From Bacillota bacterium (GTDB lineage Bacteria > Bacillota_I > Bacilli_A > RF39 > UBA660): a stretch of 64,000 bases of DNA. A program made the position numbers and the translations under genes. Location: NCBI GenBank assembly GCA_023391185.1, contig JAEWBI010000020.1, positions 16,949 through 80,948 on the forward strand, read 5' to 3'. Shown piece by piece: positions 63,692-64,000 of this stretch. The first letter of the stretch is position 1. The number at the start of each line of letters is the position of its first letter. A model generated the notes under the pieces. It saw nothing but the letters and a program-made list of their open reading frames with translations, had not been told where the DNA came from and did not search any database.

Positions 63692-63717
63692 AAAAAGACA
63701 TATTTCTATGTCTTTTT
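63692..63717 (-). terminator. Terminator of the VanY-like gene (copy 2 of an identical pair)
   Basis: Same 26-bp hairpin as 61739-61764, directly after the stop codon at 63719. Confidence 0.85.
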
Positions 63718-63718
63718 A

Positions 63719-64000
63719 TTATATAGGCAATAGTTCACTTTGTTTACAGTACTCTTCTAAAGTAATATTATTAGAATAAATAAAAGTAGCTATCTTTATA
63801 CCAACATATCTAAAATGCCATGGTTCATACTTATATCCTGTTATGTCCTCTTTATCTTGTGGATATCTCAAGATAAAGCCATACTTATGAGCATTATTAA
63901 ATAACCAGTTCATTTCTTCTGTTTTTTTTGAAATTTCAGTTACATATTTACCTTCTTTAATAATTGATATATCTATGGCTAAACCAGTTTGATGTTCACT
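63719..64000 (-). CDS. VanY-like D,D-carboxypeptidase (M15B), 5' end outside the window
   Basis: The open frame runs to the window edge: SEHQTGLAIDISIIKEG carries the zinc-binding His and Asp (SxHxxGxAxD), and YGFILRYPQDKEDITGYKYE followed by PWHFRYVG carries the catalytic Glu and second His of the M15B family. About 93 C-terminal residues are visible. The enzyme removes the terminal D-Ala from peptidoglycan precursors or stem peptides outside the membrane. It lies 2 kb from the interrupted D-Ala-D-Ala carboxypeptidase, so it could partly compensate for the loss; inference. Confidence 0.93.
   Translation of the reverse strand, partial: SEHQTGLAIDISIIKEGKYVTEISKKTEEMNWLFNNAHKYGFILRYPQDKEDITGYKYEPWHFRYVGIKIATFIYSNNITLEEYCKQSELLPI

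Overview
The window is very AT-rich (roughly 70% or more A+T by eye). It uses the standard bacterial code: Trp is TGG and TGA serves as a stop. It carries an endospore programme (SpoIIAA-like STAS protein, sporulation sigma factor, SpoVAC/AD/AE), Gram-positive Shine-Dalgarno sites, ClpC and a SipW/TasA-type surface system. This points to a low-GC spore-forming Bacillota, probably an uncultured gut Bacilli or Erysipelotrichia-like lineage; the exact lineage is inference. No rRNA, tRNA or CRISPR array was seen.

Layout. 1-2.35 kb: uvrA (cut by the left edge) behind a LexA/SOS box. 2.4-5.1 kb: two Pro-rich single-pass membrane proteins. 5.1-10.8 kb: a sporulation block, STAS - sigma F - (two polysaccharide genes) - spoVAC - spoVAD - spoVAE. 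Its order resembles the classical spoIIA-spoVA locus, but the anti-sigma kinase gene spoIIAB is missing. 10.8-17 kb: a secreted or anchored protein, clpC and a large polytopic membrane protein. 17-21.8 kb: a self-regulated TetR gene with a heterodimeric ABC exporter.

22-45.5 kb is a large surface-protein locus of about 17 genes, nearly all on the minus strand. It holds ten secreted or anchored proteins with SipW/TasA-type signal anchors (hydrophobic segment ending in T-Y-A-x-F-like motifs). Five of these are tandem paralogs and one is a 1232-residue GLUG-repeat protein. It also holds one canonical SipW peptidase, one SipW peptidase fused to a large cytosolic domain, one peptidase paralog that appears catalytically dead, a membrane-anchored McrB-like AAA+ ATPase, a DUF2357-like partner, and a coiled-coil protein. 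Three promoters share TTGACW-N16-TACAAT followed by the inverted ATTGTA, suggesting one regulator. This locus is the best candidate for an undescribed system: a SipW-dependent surface-fibre or assembly machine driven by an AAA+ ATPase.

46.2-61.1 kb is a 14.86-kb integrated element. It splits a D-Ala-D-Ala carboxypeptidase gene: the N-terminal part is at 61.7-61.07 kb and the C-terminal part at 46.23-45.7 kb, and joining at a shared TTT restores a 384-codon frame. The element carries two large serine recombinases, a PD-(D/E)XK protein, an OLD nuclease/UvrD helicase pair (Gabija-like), a KAP-family P-loop NTPase, an XRE regulator, a winged-helix protein and small membrane proteins. It looks like a mobile defence island. 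61.7-64 kb returns to the chromosome: a prepilin-type protein with a C-type-lectin/FGE-like tail and a VanY-like D,D-carboxypeptidase cut by the right edge.
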